Shown: one piece after another, positions 19,180 through 27,434 of the stretch
How positions within the stretch are numbered: the stretch's first letter is position 1
Layout of the letters: the number at the start of each line of letters is the position of its first letter
Source: Permianibacter aggregans
GTDB taxonomy: Bacteria; Pseudomonadota; Gammaproteobacteria; Enterobacterales; Permianibacteraceae
Direction: 5' to 3'
NCBI RefSeq assembly: GCF_009756665.1
Contig: NZ_CP037953.1
Span: forward strand, 310,001 to 374,000
Length of the DNA: 64,000 nucleotides
Made by a program: the position numbers and the translations under genes
Notes under the pieces: model-generated
Seen by the model: only the letters and a program-made list of their open reading frames with translations
Database searches by the model: none
What the model was told of the DNA's origin: nothing

Positions 19180-19544
19180 GCAAGGCCCATGAGCTGTAGA
19201 ACATGGTCGATATTGCTGGGGGCACAGTTCAGCACACGCTGATTCAGGCGCAGATTATCGCGACCGCTGAGGTTGTTATATAGCGAAGGGGATTCGACCA
19301 GGCTGCCCGTCCTTTTCAGCAGTGAACATCGATTTCCAGCGGTAAGCGTTTGACCGAACAGCGACACCTGACCAGAACTGGGCGTCAACAAACCCAACAG
19401 CAAGCGAATGGTTGTCGACTTCCCCGCCCCATTTCCGCCGAGAAACGCATAAACCGATTGCGCGGGAACGCTAAGGTCAAGCCGGTCTACCGCTCGTTGT
19501 TCCCCGAAATCCTTGCACAGCAAATGCGTGCTGATGATCGACAT
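19180..19544 (-). pseudogene. ABC transporter ATP-binding protein, 3' truncated by IS21
   Basis: From the ATG at 19542-19544 the product reads as an ABC ATPase: LLCKDFGEQRAVDRLDLSV, Walker A GGNGAGKSTTIRLLLG, and the Q-loop region SLVESPSLYNNLSGRDNL. After about 121 residues, at LMGLA, the frame enters the IS21 right end and closes at 19104. The ABC signature (LSGGQ), Walker B and H-loop are missing, so it cannot work as an ATPase. The N-terminal pattern resembles BcrA-type or ABC-2 exporter ATPases. The 3' part and any permease gene are not found left of the IS, implying a deletion. Confidence 0.85.
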
Positions 19545-19563
19545 TGGCAACATTCCATTGAAT

Positions 19564-19589
19564 GGCGAGGACCGCTAAGGTACCTCGCC
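19564..19589. other. Inverted repeat upstream of truncated ABC gene
   Basis: GGCGAGG and CCTCGCC form a 7-bp stem with a 12-base loop, 20 bases upstream of the ATG of the broken ABC gene. No T run follows on either strand, so a terminator is unlikely. An operator or transcript-leader hairpin is possible. Confidence 0.35.
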
Positions 19590-19908
19590 ACGCTTCAAGT
19601 TGCCGTGAGACTCTGTAACAAGTCGTTAAATGCCATGAATAGGCAGTAACAGAAATTCACGATTCGCCAAGAATCAATTCAGCCCATTCAGTCAAGAAGA
19701 GTGTTCCTTTAATAACCTCCAATTGACGACAACCTCATATCCCTACCTGTCGATATCTTGATGGGTGTCCAGTTTTGCGTATGTTTAAAGCAAGGTATTC
19801 AATGCCTGACGACCACCAGTTATCAGCCCAATCGCGCCTGGACCATATAACATCGCCGTGCCGAATAAGTTTTCGAGAAACGAAGTCGACTCTTCTTCTT
19901 GCCCTTCC

Positions 19909-21219
19909 GAGACTGTCCAGAATTTTGTGTAACTGGCGGATTTACACCTTCACGCGGTCTTCGCCGAACACGATCAACAACTGATTCAGTGCGGCTTTCC
20001 AGTCGTGTACCGGCATCGTCCACTTTTCCGCGATCCGATGCAAGGTTAAGTACAACACCTTCAAGATTGCCTCGTCATTCGGGAAGGCTTTCTTGGGCTT
20101 CAACACTTTCTGCAAGCTGGCGTTGAGTGATTCAATCGCGTTGGTCGTGTAGATGATTTTCCGTATCTCCGGTGGGTAATCAAAGAACACCGTCAACCGT
20201 GTCCAGTTGTTACGCCAGCTCGGCCCAATATGCGGATACTTCCCGCCCCAGTTCTGTTCAAATTCAGCCAGCGCCCGCTGTGCTTCGCTTTCCGTTGCCG
20301 CTCGATAAATCAACCGTAAATCGGCCGCCACGGCCTTACGCTCTTTCCAAGGGACGAAGTGCAGCGAGTGACGCACTTGATGGACGATGCATTGCTGCAC
20401 ATGGGTCTGCGGGTAGACCGCATTAATCGCTTCCGAGAAGCCTTTAAGGCCATCGACACAGGCAATCAATACGTCATTGACGCCGCGATTTTTCAGTTCA
20501 TTGATAACGCTTAACCAGAACTTGGCGCCTTCACTGCTGGCCAACCATAACCCTAAAATCTCTTTCTCACCGCGCATGTTGATGCCAAGCGCTACATACA
20601 CGGAGCGATTGCCGACCATGCCATCCTGCCGCGACTTCGTCACCAAGGCATCGAGATAGACAATCGCATAAGTCGAATCGAGTGGTCGCTTCTGCCATTG
20701 CTGCACCTCATCCATGACCTGTTCGGTCACCTGGCTTATCAGCGCCGGTGACACCGCGTTGCCGTAGGTTTCTTGCAGGTAGTCGTGAATGTCGCGCTGA
20801 CTCATGCCGTAAGAGTAGAGTCGTACGATGGCGTCCGTTATGCTGCCAACGCGTCGTTGATGCTTGCCGATAAACCGAGGCTCAAACTCGGCATTCCGGT
20901 CACGTGGGACTTCGATATCCAGTGGGCCATGCTCGGTTTGCACTTGCTTGGTCGATCGGCCGTTACGTGAATTACCGGAGTTGCGACCTTTGACGGCGTG
21001 TTTGTCATAACCCAGATGCTGTTCCATTTCGGCCTTCAGCGCCCGCTCCGCGACCTGCTTGAACAACACTTTGGTTAGTGCCTGGAAGTCTTCGGTTGAT
21101 TTGCAACTGTCTAATAATTCATCAAGTGTGGTATGGGTGCTGACAGGTTTTTCTGGCTTCATAATGCTCTCCTATTGAGGATATGATGAAGCCAGTTACA
21201 CAAAAATCAAAACGGTCCC
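19909..21219 (-). mobile_element. IS256-family insertion sequence with 8-bp target duplication
   Basis: The element has ends GAGACTGTCC... (19909) and ...ACGGTCCC (21219). The terminal inverted repeats share GAC(T/C)GT and the run TTTTGTGTAACTGGC. The direct repeat GCCCTTCC lies at 19901-19908 and 21220-21227 and is perfect. Length 1311 bp, with one intact transposase. The perfect duplication and intact ends indicate a simple, recent transposition. Confidence 0.93.
19942..21162 (-). CDS. IS256-family (mutator-type) transposase
   Basis: The 406-residue product has the family's Transposase_mut layout: LGYDKHAVKGRNSGNSRNG near residue 50, a DDE core with Asp in AIVYLDAL, Asp in ACVDGLKGF, and Glu in TTNAIESLN. 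The Cys-Ile-Val-His motif QQCIVHQVRHSL is also present. Length fits the family (about 400). It catalyses cut-and-paste or circle-mediated movement of the element it is in. It is oriented like the gene it disrupts. Confidence 0.95.
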   Translation of the reverse strand: MKPEKPVSTHTTLDELLDSCKSTEDFQALTKVLFKQVAERALKAEMEQHLGYDKHAVKGRNSGNSRNGRSTKQVQTEHGPLDIEVPRDRNAEFEPRFIGKHQRRVGSITDAIVRLYSYGMSQRDIHDYLQETYGNAVSPALISQVTEQVMDEVQQWQKRPLDSTYAIVYLDALVTKSRQDGMVGNRSVYVALGINMRGEKEILGLWLASSEGAKFWLSVINELKNRGVNDVLIACVDGLKGFSEAINAVYPQTHVQQCIVHQVRHSLHFVPWKERKAVAADLRLIYRAATESEAQRALAEFEQNWGGKYPHIGPSWRNNWTRLTVFFDYPPEIRKIIYTTNAIESLNASLQKVLKPKKAFPNDEAILKVLYLTLHRIAEKWTMPVHDWKAALNQLLIVFGEDRVKV

Positions 21220-21555
21220 GCCCTTCCTCTGGGTTTTCGGCCCCGACATCAATCTTTTCAGCAGAGGAGCCTTCCTGCAGATACTCAACGATATCCCAGC
21301 CGATCAGAAAAATAACCAGAGCACTGGCGATAACCCAGACCGATGCATAGGACACTTGCAATGAGTGCGCTTCAAACGCATAAAACTGAAAAACCAGCAC
21401 CAACAACGACGTAACAAAATAGGCAAGAAATGGCCAGTTACGATAGTGCCATATCTCGGAGCCGACACTGGTAACAGAGATGCGGAGCATTGCCAGTGAC
21501 CAAATAATCAAGATGCCACCCCACCACTCAATTTCCGTAAGCATGCTGTTTTTCC

Positions 21556-22371
21556 TTATTTTGCTTGAGCTAACGCTTCTTCGTCCTGACCATCGGCTGA
21601 CTCATCCGCATCATCATCGCTTGAGTCTTCTGAAGTGATCTGATGCACGTAGAAAATCGGGAGTGCCACCGTTACCGCAATGCCAAGTAACAGCCAGAAC
21701 CAAAATCCTTTAAATAGCAGAATGGTCAACATGGTAAATACCACACCGTGAAATAGCCCTCTGACGAAGGCAGCACGAACCAACATATGGCGCAAAATGG
21801 TTTCGGGCGATTTCTTGGTGAGCATGAATTCACGAGCCATTTCGCGCATGACAACAACAGCAGCTTCAGCGTCCGCCTGTTGCGCTTTGAGGCCAGCCAT
21901 CATTTTTGGTATCGGCTTGTCGAGAAACTTGTCGTAGGAACTGTCAGACGCCTCATAATCCTCAACGGCAGAGGCAGCCTCTGGTATCGCTTCAAGGAAT
22001 GCGTCTTTCGTTGTGTAACGATTCGACAGAAAGAAATAGGCAGCATGCTCACCCACTTGGTCGTAAAACACGTCAACAGCAGCGCCTATAATCACCCCTG
22101 CCTCAAATAGCTCGGCAAGCGGCGCCAAAGGCAGACCTTCACGGGTGCTCGTGTCAACGATTATTGATAAATGGCCATTACCTACGCTAAACGAATGATT
22201 GAACCATGATTCGTCATTCCACGTGGAGCTCAGATCAACACCCAACTTATCAGCCCAGCGAGCGGCATCTTTCGCTTTGTTCGCGGAAAGCGCCATGACA
22301 TGGAGTTGTAGAAGTTTGAACTGTACGGGTGTAGAGAAAAAAAGCGTTATCGTTTGTTGATTTTGTGACAT
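21556..22371 (-). CDS. Hypothetical protein with two C-terminal TM segments and acidic tail
   Basis: The product has 271 residues. A soluble N-terminal part of about 195 residues (SANKAKDAARWADKLGVDL, LAELFEAGVIIGAAVDVFYD) is followed by a hydrophobic hairpin (FHGVVFTMLTILLFKGFWFWLLLGIAVTVALPIFYV, about residues 207-242) and an Asp/Glu/Ser-rich C-terminus (SEDSSDDDADESADGQDEEA). No family is recognised. Its 3' neighbour, 11 bases away, is the membrane gene disrupted by the IS256-family element, so the operon partner of this gene is probably lost in this genome. Confidence 0.65.
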   Translation of the reverse strand: MSQNQQTITLFFSTPVQFKLLQLHVMALSANKAKDAARWADKLGVDLSSTWNDESWFNHSFSVGNGHLSIIVDTSTREGLPLAPLAELFEAGVIIGAAVDVFYDQVGEHAAYFFLSNRYTTKDAFLEAIPEAASAVEDYEASDSSYDKFLDKPIPKMMAGLKAQQADAEAAVVVMREMAREFMLTKKSPETILRHMLVRAAFVRGLFHGVVFTMLTILLFKGFWFWLLLGIAVTVALPIFYVHQITSEDSSDDDADESADGQDEEALAQAK

Positions 22372-22782
22372 CTAAAATCGTTCCGTGATGGCGTTCTCAT
22401 TCGACGCGGTATTCTTATGCAACCAGCGAGTATCAACAAGCAAAATTTTCGGAATGCGGCCTCATTACACACGCACTGACCGCAAGCTCAACCGCATCAA
22501 CCACAAATATGCACCATGGTACCCCCAAATATATCTTCAAATTGGTTCCGTGGTGGCTTGGCTTCCAACAATCCCCGGATAGGTGCGTTTTTGTCATACT
22601 CGAAACTCATTCTGTTGGTGAGCTTTCCTGCCATTTGAATGATCTTCGGCCTCGGTGGCATAGTCTCAGACGCTACTCGACCTCCCAGTACCGTGAGAAA
22701 GTCATCACAGGGTTCGCACGCTTCTCGCTGACCTTTATTACCGAAAAGCGCTCTACACGAGCTAGGGCGGCGTTCTTTTGCC
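22372..22782. other. Intergenic region
   Basis: About 410 bases separating two leftward genes. I see no supported gene, strong hairpin or repeat. The short open frames here lack ribosome-binding sites and look non-coding. Confidence 0.45.
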
Positions 22783-23097
22783 TTACTCTTCTGACTCTAT
22801 GGCTAGATACATTTCTTTACCGAAAGAAATGTAATAGAGCGGCAAAAACATGGCCTTCAAGAAATTGGACGAGAAAGAGTTCTTTACCACAATTTTTCCT
22901 GCGCGAATTTCACTAACAGGAAATTCCGGGCTGGAGCACCAGTCAATCTCGGCCTTGAGCATTTTGCAGCCTTCTGGCAACGTTACTGATTGAGTAGTGC
23001 CACGCTTAATAACCGCTATTTCTTTACTGTCTGCGAGCAAGCGATAGTCGCGCACCATATCCGCAAACTGCTTTGGCCTTGTTACCTTGATTTCCAT
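22783..23097 (-). CDS. Hypothetical small protein (104 aa)
   Basis: The product has 104 residues and starts at 23095-23097 after the purine-rich AAGGGGGGGGC. It reads as a beta-rich domain: KVTRPKQFADMVRDYRLLAD, ITVIKRGTTQSVTLPEGCKML-like, then KAEIDWCSSPEFPV. The order 'regulate-extent, TLPEG, K.(E/K)IDWC.S' resembles a small uncharacterised family seen in many bacteria, but I cannot name it. No signal peptide is present. It lacks close partners. Confidence 0.6.
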   Translation of the reverse strand: MEIKVTRPKQFADMVRDYRLLADSKEIAVIKRGTTQSVTLPEGCKMLKAEIDWCSSPEFPVSEIRAGKIVVKNSFSSNFLKAMFLPLYYISFGKEMYLAIESEE

Positions 23098-23174
23098 GCC
23101 CCCCCCTTATAGGCATACAGAACTTGTAGGGTGCAATGTATTGCGCCGCACGGTTGGCGCTTCATCGAGGTTAC

Positions 23175-23804
23175 CTACGCGAGCTTCTTCAAATACACAA
23201 AAAGCAGAAGTAAATTAAACAACGCCGTTACCCAGAAGACCACCCGGAAACTTCCCTTTACTGACTTATGCCTGAGGATACGCTGCGCAATCAAGGCACC
23301 GGGCCAGCCGCCTGCCAAGCTGAGAAAATGAAGCGTGTTTTCAGGTGTGCGGCGGTCGCCATTCTGTGCAGCGCGTTTATCGAGCCAATAGAAAGCGAAG
23401 GTAATCAATGACGCAACGAGATAAACCAGCGCGACTTCCTGCGGCATCCACTTCATAAACACCGAGATCGCTAGCGCGACGACAAACAATGTCGTCAGCC
23501 AAAACGCCTGAGAATCCTTTCCGCGATTCACGCTCTCATTCGCCATCTTTCGTGCCGCGACGATCTTTTCAGTGCGTTTACGTGAAATCTCAGCCTGTGG
23601 CCGAGTCCAGACCATTTTTGCTTTGGTGCCGCCTTTGTCATCAGGATGCTCGGTATAACGAACCGTGTCACCGTTCATCGGGCGAGCCTGACCAGGTGCT
23701 AAAGCCGAATGATGAAAGAACACCCTCGCCCCGCCATCATCAGGCAGGATAAATCCGTATCCTTTGGCATCCCGCCAGCCTGAAACTTTGCCGCGTTTTT
23801 CCAT
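23175..23804 (-). CDS. Cold-shock domain / DUF1294 fusion protein
   Basis: The product has 209 residues. Residues 3-65 are a cold-shock-type domain (GKVSGWRDAKGYGFILPDDGG with the RNP1-like KGYGFI, and VFFHHSAL as the RNP2 part). The C-terminal about 100 residues contain three to four TM helices with the DUF1294 signature (YWLDKRAAQNGDRRTPENTL, then LSLAGGWPGALIAQRILRHKS). This fusion is known in Proteobacteria. The N-terminus should bind nucleic acid while the C-terminus is in the inner membrane, with no established function. Confidence 0.88.
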   Translation of the reverse strand: MEKRGKVSGWRDAKGYGFILPDDGGARVFFHHSALAPGQARPMNGDTVRYTEHPDDKGGTKAKMVWTRPQAEISRKRTEKIVAARKMANESVNRGKDSQAFWLTTLFVVALAISVFMKWMPQEVALVYLVASLITFAFYWLDKRAAQNGDRRTPENTLHFLSLAGGWPGALIAQRILRHKSVKGSFRVVFWVTALFNLLLLFVYLKKLA

Positions 23805-23867
23805 CGATCACCCGATACACCATGTAAGACTCAATGCATTGCTTGCCAATCGGACCTGCCCGGGCTT

Positions 23868-24671
23868 TTATCCTGAAAACGCATCCAACAAGTTTCTTTT
23901 GACTACTTTGCTCATCGCGGCAGCGCAGTTTACTTCAAATAAGTCGATCAGAGATTGTTCTATTAAGCGCCTCTCTGAATCAGAGTACTCGAGGAAATCA
24001 CTCCACCAATCCCCTACTGCGACTGGTCGATGTAAAGAGTTGTTCGAGAACCCAATTTCTTTACCTGTTGCAGGGTCCACAAAAATATAATTGAACGTAA
24101 CGTACACTTCATTTCCCGAGTCAGCCGTATTGAGTAAGCCATATCCACTGTGCTGTCCGTAAACAATACATCCAGAAGACTTGGCGCAACGTCGAACACC
24201 ATAAGACGGCACAACAAGCAGCAACGCGTCCGCACCTTTCACGCGCTCATCACTCTTCATTATGCTGATTAGCCCTTCAACACCGGATGGTTCATTCGAT
24301 AGCTTTTCAATCAGACTTGTTTCGACTCCGCGCTTATAAATCTCCCAATTCTCACCTCGATCGAATGGTATATCTATCACCGACCAACCATTGTTCACCA
24401 ATGATTCGATAAGCTTTTCTCGAAAGCGACGATGAAGCTGAAATGAGGGTTCGGAGGCGAAACTTCTGGCTCTACTGGCAGCCCATCCAAGTGAAATCCC
24501 AGTAACACTTGGCTCCATAACCAGTAGCGGAACGATACTTTTAACAGAACCTTTTTGAAAAAGCTGACTATCGTTTACCGTGACGCATGAGGTCAGTAGC
24601 AATAAAAGAGGCGCGCACAAAATTCGTGAAATATATGTTTTTGCTTTCTTGACAATTGATATCAACGACAT
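23868..24671 (-). CDS. Hypothetical lipoprotein (267 aa)
   Basis: The N-terminal ILCAPLLLLLTSC carries an LTSC lipobox, so the protein is a predicted lipoprotein with the acylated Cys near residue 29. The mature part contains alternating beta and helical segments (RRFREKLIESLVNNGWSVIDIPFD, GADALLLVVPSYGVRRC, VYVTFNYIFVDPATGKEIG) as in many envelope lipoproteins of unknown role. AAAGGTGA lies upstream of the ATG at 24669-24671. The stretch is AT-richer than the conserved blocks. It lies 55 bases downstream of the next gene to the right in the same direction. Confidence 0.65.
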   Translation of the reverse strand: MSLISIVKKAKTYISRILCAPLLLLLTSCVTVNDSQLFQKGSVKSIVPLLVMEPSVTGISLGWAASRARSFASEPSFQLHRRFREKLIESLVNNGWSVIDIPFDRGENWEIYKRGVETSLIEKLSNEPSGVEGLISIMKSDERVKGADALLLVVPSYGVRRCAKSSGCIVYGQHSGYGLLNTADSGNEVYVTFNYIFVDPATGKEIGFSNNSLHRPVAVGDWWSDFLEYSDSERRLIEQSLIDLFEVNCAAAMSKVVKRNLLDAFSG

Positions 24672-24726
24672 CCTAAATCACCTTTGGCTAATCCATTGAT
24701 TATCGCTAGATGGACGGCCATTTTGC

Positions 24727-25635
24727 CTAACGCCCTTCCATGTGAGCGTCCTTATATCGCTGTTCTTCGTCAGAAACATCTTGATTTATTGGTCGCCTTT
24801 TTAACGATTCTTTTTGTTTTCGCACTTCATGAAACAATCCGCCACCTTTTATAACTATTGTCGTTTGGCGTTGTATTTTTTCGACACGGCCATCGGACGA
24901 CGCCTCTAAAACCACCACCCGCGTACCGGAGAAATCAGGCTGTTCTCCTGCACCTAAATGTAATGATGAATTGATTAATTCAATCGCATCCATGCCGGTA
25001 ATTGCAGCTGCCTGCTCCATGCTTTTTTCGTACTCAGATTGTAGGAGTACGGGGTCCAGCACTAGCGTCACTTCGTATATCTGATTTGGTGTTTCAGAAG
25101 GTGCCACCTTCAGTGGGGCGGGTGCGAGCGCCCCTGGCTCGGTATAAAGTTGACCTTCCGATAAGGCGCCCAAATAGAGGTTGTAACCTGCTATAACATC
25201 AACAACATGATTTGTATCACAGTGAATTTCGAACGCAGCCCACGTGAATACAACCCCTCCACAGTGCTTCCGGATTTCTGGGTGTTTCTCGAGAAACGCA
25301 TCAAGACGTGCATTAATCTCAGCCTTATTCAGTAGTTCGATATGTGAGCCTGGTTTGTTCAAAACGCGAGCCGGCAGCTTCCAAGCCTCTATTTCTGGAA
25401 CATCACCTTTGGGAAATGAATATTCAAGTTCCAGACCTTCCTCTCGCTCGCCAATTATTCGCTCGACGATTGTGCTTCGTGAATTTGAGCTGCCACTGCT
25501 CCCCTCACTGGATTTCGACTCGGTTTGAACTTCGTAAATAATTAAAGACGTGGAAGGGTCGTCTACCAGAGAAGCGTTTTGAGAAGCATACGCGGGTAGA
25601 GATGTTGTGAATAAAAAGATGAGTAAAAATTTCAC
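24727..25635 (-). CDS. Hypothetical exported protein
   Basis: The product has 302 residues from a GTG at 25633-25635, with AGAGG about 10 bases upstream. The first 17 residues (KFLLIFLFTTSLPAYA) are a signal peptide with AYA cleavage. A Ser-rich stretch (ESKSSEGSSGSSNSRS) follows, then a region with a Cys pair (KHCGGVVFTWAAFEIHCD). The C-terminus is charged. No family is recognised. It probably forms a unit with the lipoprotein gene 55 bases downstream. Confidence 0.6.
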   Translation of the reverse strand: MKFLLIFLFTTSLPAYASQNASLVDDPSTSLIIYEVQTESKSSEGSSGSSNSRSTIVERIIGEREEGLELEYSFPKGDVPEIEAWKLPARVLNKPGSHIELLNKAEINARLDAFLEKHPEIRKHCGGVVFTWAAFEIHCDTNHVVDVIAGYNLYLGALSEGQLYTEPGALAPAPLKVAPSETPNQIYEVTLVLDPVLLQSEYEKSMEQAAAITGMDAIELINSSLHLGAGEQPDFSGTRVVVLEASSDGRVEKIQRQTTIVIKGGGLFHEVRKQKESLKRRPINQDVSDEEQRYKDAHMEGR

Positions 25636-25741
25636 TCGCTATATACCTCTCGAAATCAACATTGACGCAGCAAAAAGGGCTCTTCCCCTTGCCCCTTGGG
25701 CTTCATTCTTCAGCCCAACCTACGCGCTACGCGTGCCCCCT

Positions 25742-26152
25742 TCAGCAGAGAAGATGCCAGGCGTGTGCATACTGCTCACCTCTCTGAATCAACCCAGAAC
25801 GCGGCACTACTTTTCGACCGCCGGGGGCTTGATAAATAAACTCCGGCAGCGCAGGCGCTGGGATAATCCAAATCTCGGGAGGGATCGAAGGATTAGCAAT
25901 TTCACCGTGATAGCAAACAAACGCTAGAAAGTGCCCATTTGGTAACTCTTTTACATTATCGACTGGCCAAGAGGTTTTCCCGGCTAAGCCTTTGACGTCT
26001 ATGGAAATGGAATCACCAGGCGACCTGACAACTGAGATATCGACACCCTTTTTGTTACCCAAGGTGATTAAGGCGTTTGCCCCAAGACGATGCAATGACG
26101 ATAACACGAAGAACTCAGCCGTCAGGTTTGTGTTATAGCCTTGGTCGCTCAT
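25742..26152 (-). CDS. Possible PD-(D/E)XK nuclease-fold protein
   Basis: The product has 136 residues from the ATG at 26150-26152, with AAGGAG 6 bases upstream; the ATG two codons earlier leaves no spacer. The order of motifs fits a restriction-endonuclease-like fold: Glu in NLTAEFFVLSSLHRLGANA, Asp in NKKGVDISVVR, then Asp-X-Lys in SISIDVKG. The size suits a minimal nuclease domain. The C-terminal part has several aromatic and Pro residues (SIPPEIWIIPAPALPEFIY). It may be a small resolvase- or nuclease-like protein. No methylase or helicase partner is nearby. Confidence 0.5.
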   Translation of the reverse strand: MSDQGYNTNLTAEFFVLSSLHRLGANALITLGNKKGVDISVVRSPGDSISIDVKGLAGKTSWPVDNVKELPNGHFLAFVCYHGEIANPSIPPEIWIIPAPALPEFIYQAPGGRKVVPRSGLIQRGEQYAHAWHLLC

Positions 26153-26187
26153 GTACATCTCCTTTGCCGGGGTAAAAAATCGTAAAA

Positions 26188-26222
26188 TCTAGATGGATGT
26201 CCTTTTGTCGTTTTTGTCGTTT
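26188..26222. repeat. Short repeat, copy 1 (CTAGATGGATGTCCTTTTGTC type)
   Basis: Contains TAGATGGATGTCCTTTTGTC followed by TTTTTGTCG. Two related copies occur at 26488-26520 and 26521-26560. Confidence 0.7.
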
Positions 26223-26320
26223 TAACCTTCGTTTAACATTATTGTTTTCAGGATTCAAAACGAGCTATTGAAAGGATACCCTCAATTAGTCAGTTACGGG
26301 CCCCGTCTTAGCTGGTTTAG

Positions 26321-26346
26321 GTACGATTAGTGTAGCGTAATCGTAC
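26321..26346. repeat. Palindrome A (GTACGATTA type)
   Basis: GTACGATTA, 8-base loop GTGTAGCG, TAATCGTAC: a 9-bp perfect stem. Palindrome B (26444-26471) has the same stem with a different loop. No T run follows, so not a terminator. Confidence 0.7.
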
Positions 26347-26443
26347 GCATGAACACCTCATCTACCACGTAAAATCAAACAAAATCATTGCTACATGAAA
26401 ATGGGGATTCCAACTATTGTCGGAGTTACAGCAAAACACATTC

Positions 26444-26471
26444 GTACGATTACGCCTTCGGCTAATCGTAC
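26444..26471. repeat. Palindrome B (GTACGATTA type)
   Basis: GTACGATTA, 10-base loop CGCCTTCGGC, TAATCGTAC. It lies 98 bases after palindrome A and shares its stem exactly. Confidence 0.7.
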
Positions 26472-26487
26472 CTACGCGAGCTGTCAA

Positions 26488-26560
26488 TCTCTAGGTGGGT
26501 GTCCTTTTGTCGTTTGTCATCTCTAGATGGATGTCCTTTTGTCTGTCTTTTGTCTGTTCA
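26488..26560. repeat. Tandem short repeats, copies 2 and 3
   Basis: Two adjoining copies of the TCTAG(A/G)TGG(A/G)TGTCCTTTTGTC unit, at 26488-26520 and 26521-26560, the second running up to the transposase remnant. With copy 1 they flank palindromes A and B. Confidence 0.65.
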
Positions 26561-26608
26561 CAGATTTGCCAACAGCTCTTTATTCAGGCTAACTTGATAC
26601 TCGGCCAT
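26558..26608 (-). pseudogene. 5' remnant of an IS256-family transposase
   Basis: Sixteen codons starting at the ATG at 26606-26608, with an AGGAGAA box upstream, read MAEYQVSLNKELLANL and then stop. This resembles the start of a subgroup of IS256-family transposases. The rest of the gene is absent, replaced by the short repeats at 26488-26560. The remainder of the remnant, including a possible IS end, extends to about 26680. Confidence 0.45.
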
Positions 26609-26741
26609 CGTCCGTTCTCCTCGGTAAGTTTGTTTTCTTGACAATTACAATCTTACGGAATTGAACTCGACGATGGCCGCTCACTTTCTAGCCAACTTCG
26701 AATTTACAGCAGTTTACGGACTTAACCAACCTTTACATGAC

Positions 26742-27434
26742 TCATTGATTCTTGATATTTAAATGAGTCCAAACAGTAAAACCACTAGAAGAACTAAACG
26801 GCTTTTTTATTTCCAGTATTAACGAATATCCTTCCCCATCATACGAAACCACCGCATGGTCTTTGGTGCTCCGACTATTTGCAGTCAGATTTATCCATGA
26901 GATCAACTGTTTACGTTCTGAGTCAAATTTAGTTGTGTCTGTTGAATATTTTCTGTAATCGTCAATCAAATCCATCACTTCAGAATGATTTAGATCCGCC
27001 TTTAGCGTAAATGAGACTCTCAAAATCTCATTGTTCTCGCCTACCATTACATAAAAACTACCGCCTTGAATGCTCAGCATTCTACCGCCAGGAAACTGGA
27101 CGTTAACTTTCGTGGTTTCTGTAGGAGAAAAACACATATAAGGCCGCAGTTCATCTAAACACCTAAGCCCTGAGTCATTTAATAAAATTCTCTCTTCTTT
27201 ATTGAGTGTCACGCTAAAAACATGTGGCTCAGATTCAACAAAAATATGGAATACAAACATTACTAATAAACCAAGAACCACAAAAGACGGGATACCAATT
27301 GAGAGCGAGATCAGAGTCCTATTTTTTACAAATAATATGACGCCTATTGTTGTTCCTGCCAACGAAGCCAGTAGTAGGAAGAGCATAAAAATCGCAGCTA
27401 ACATTCCTCCATAAATTGCTTCCACACCAATCAT
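26742..27434 (-). CDS. Hypothetical membrane protein (230 aa)
   Basis: The product starts at 27432-27434 with TGGAG 7 bases upstream. Two hydrophobic helices at the N-terminus (MLAAIFMLFLLLASLAGTTIGVILF and IPSFVVLGLLVMFVFHIFV) are followed by a soluble part of about 155 residues with VNVQFPGGRMLSIQGGSF and KADLNHSEVMDLIDDYRKY segments. Low GC and unusual codon use stand out against the sucD gene 200 bases away. No family is recognised. Confidence 0.6.
   Translation of the reverse strand: MIGVEAIYGGMLAAIFMLFLLLASLAGTTIGVILFVKNRTLISLSIGIPSFVVLGLLVMFVFHIFVESEPHVFSVTLNKEERILLNDSGLRCLDELRPYMCFSPTETTKVNVQFPGGRMLSIQGGSFYVMVGENNEILRVSFTLKADLNHSEVMDLIDDYRKYSTDTTKFDSERKQLISWINLTANSRSTKDHAVVSYDGEGYSLILEIKKPFSSSSGFTVWTHLNIKNQ

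Larger units (their letters stand above)
19785..21544 (-). pseudogene. Small three-TM membrane protein gene split by an IS256-family insertion
   Basis: The 5' part runs from the ATG at 21542-21544 through ...NPEEG and is broken at 21220 by the IS. Removing the IS (19909-21219) and one copy of the 8-bp duplication joins it to 19900-19785 in frame: ...NPEEGQEEESTSFLENLFGTA... ending ...GRQALNTLL and TAA at 19787-19785. The restored frame is 441 bases, 146 codons plus stop. Three hydrophobic segments are visible in the 5' part (GGILIIWSLAMLRI, FLAYFVTSLLVLVFQFYAF, VWVIASALVIFLIGWDIVEY). No family is recognised. It starts 11 bases after the gene at 21556-22371 ends, so the two likely form an operon. 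Confidence 0.85.

Noticed and set aside
26321-26346. Intrinsic terminator
   Set aside because: Good stem, but AT-rich and not followed by a T run; and an identical stem occurs again at 26444, pointing to a repeated element.
26188-26560. CRISPR-like array
   Set aside because: Only three units, unequal spacing, two units adjacent without a spacer, and no cas genes. It does not have the regular repeat-spacer structure.
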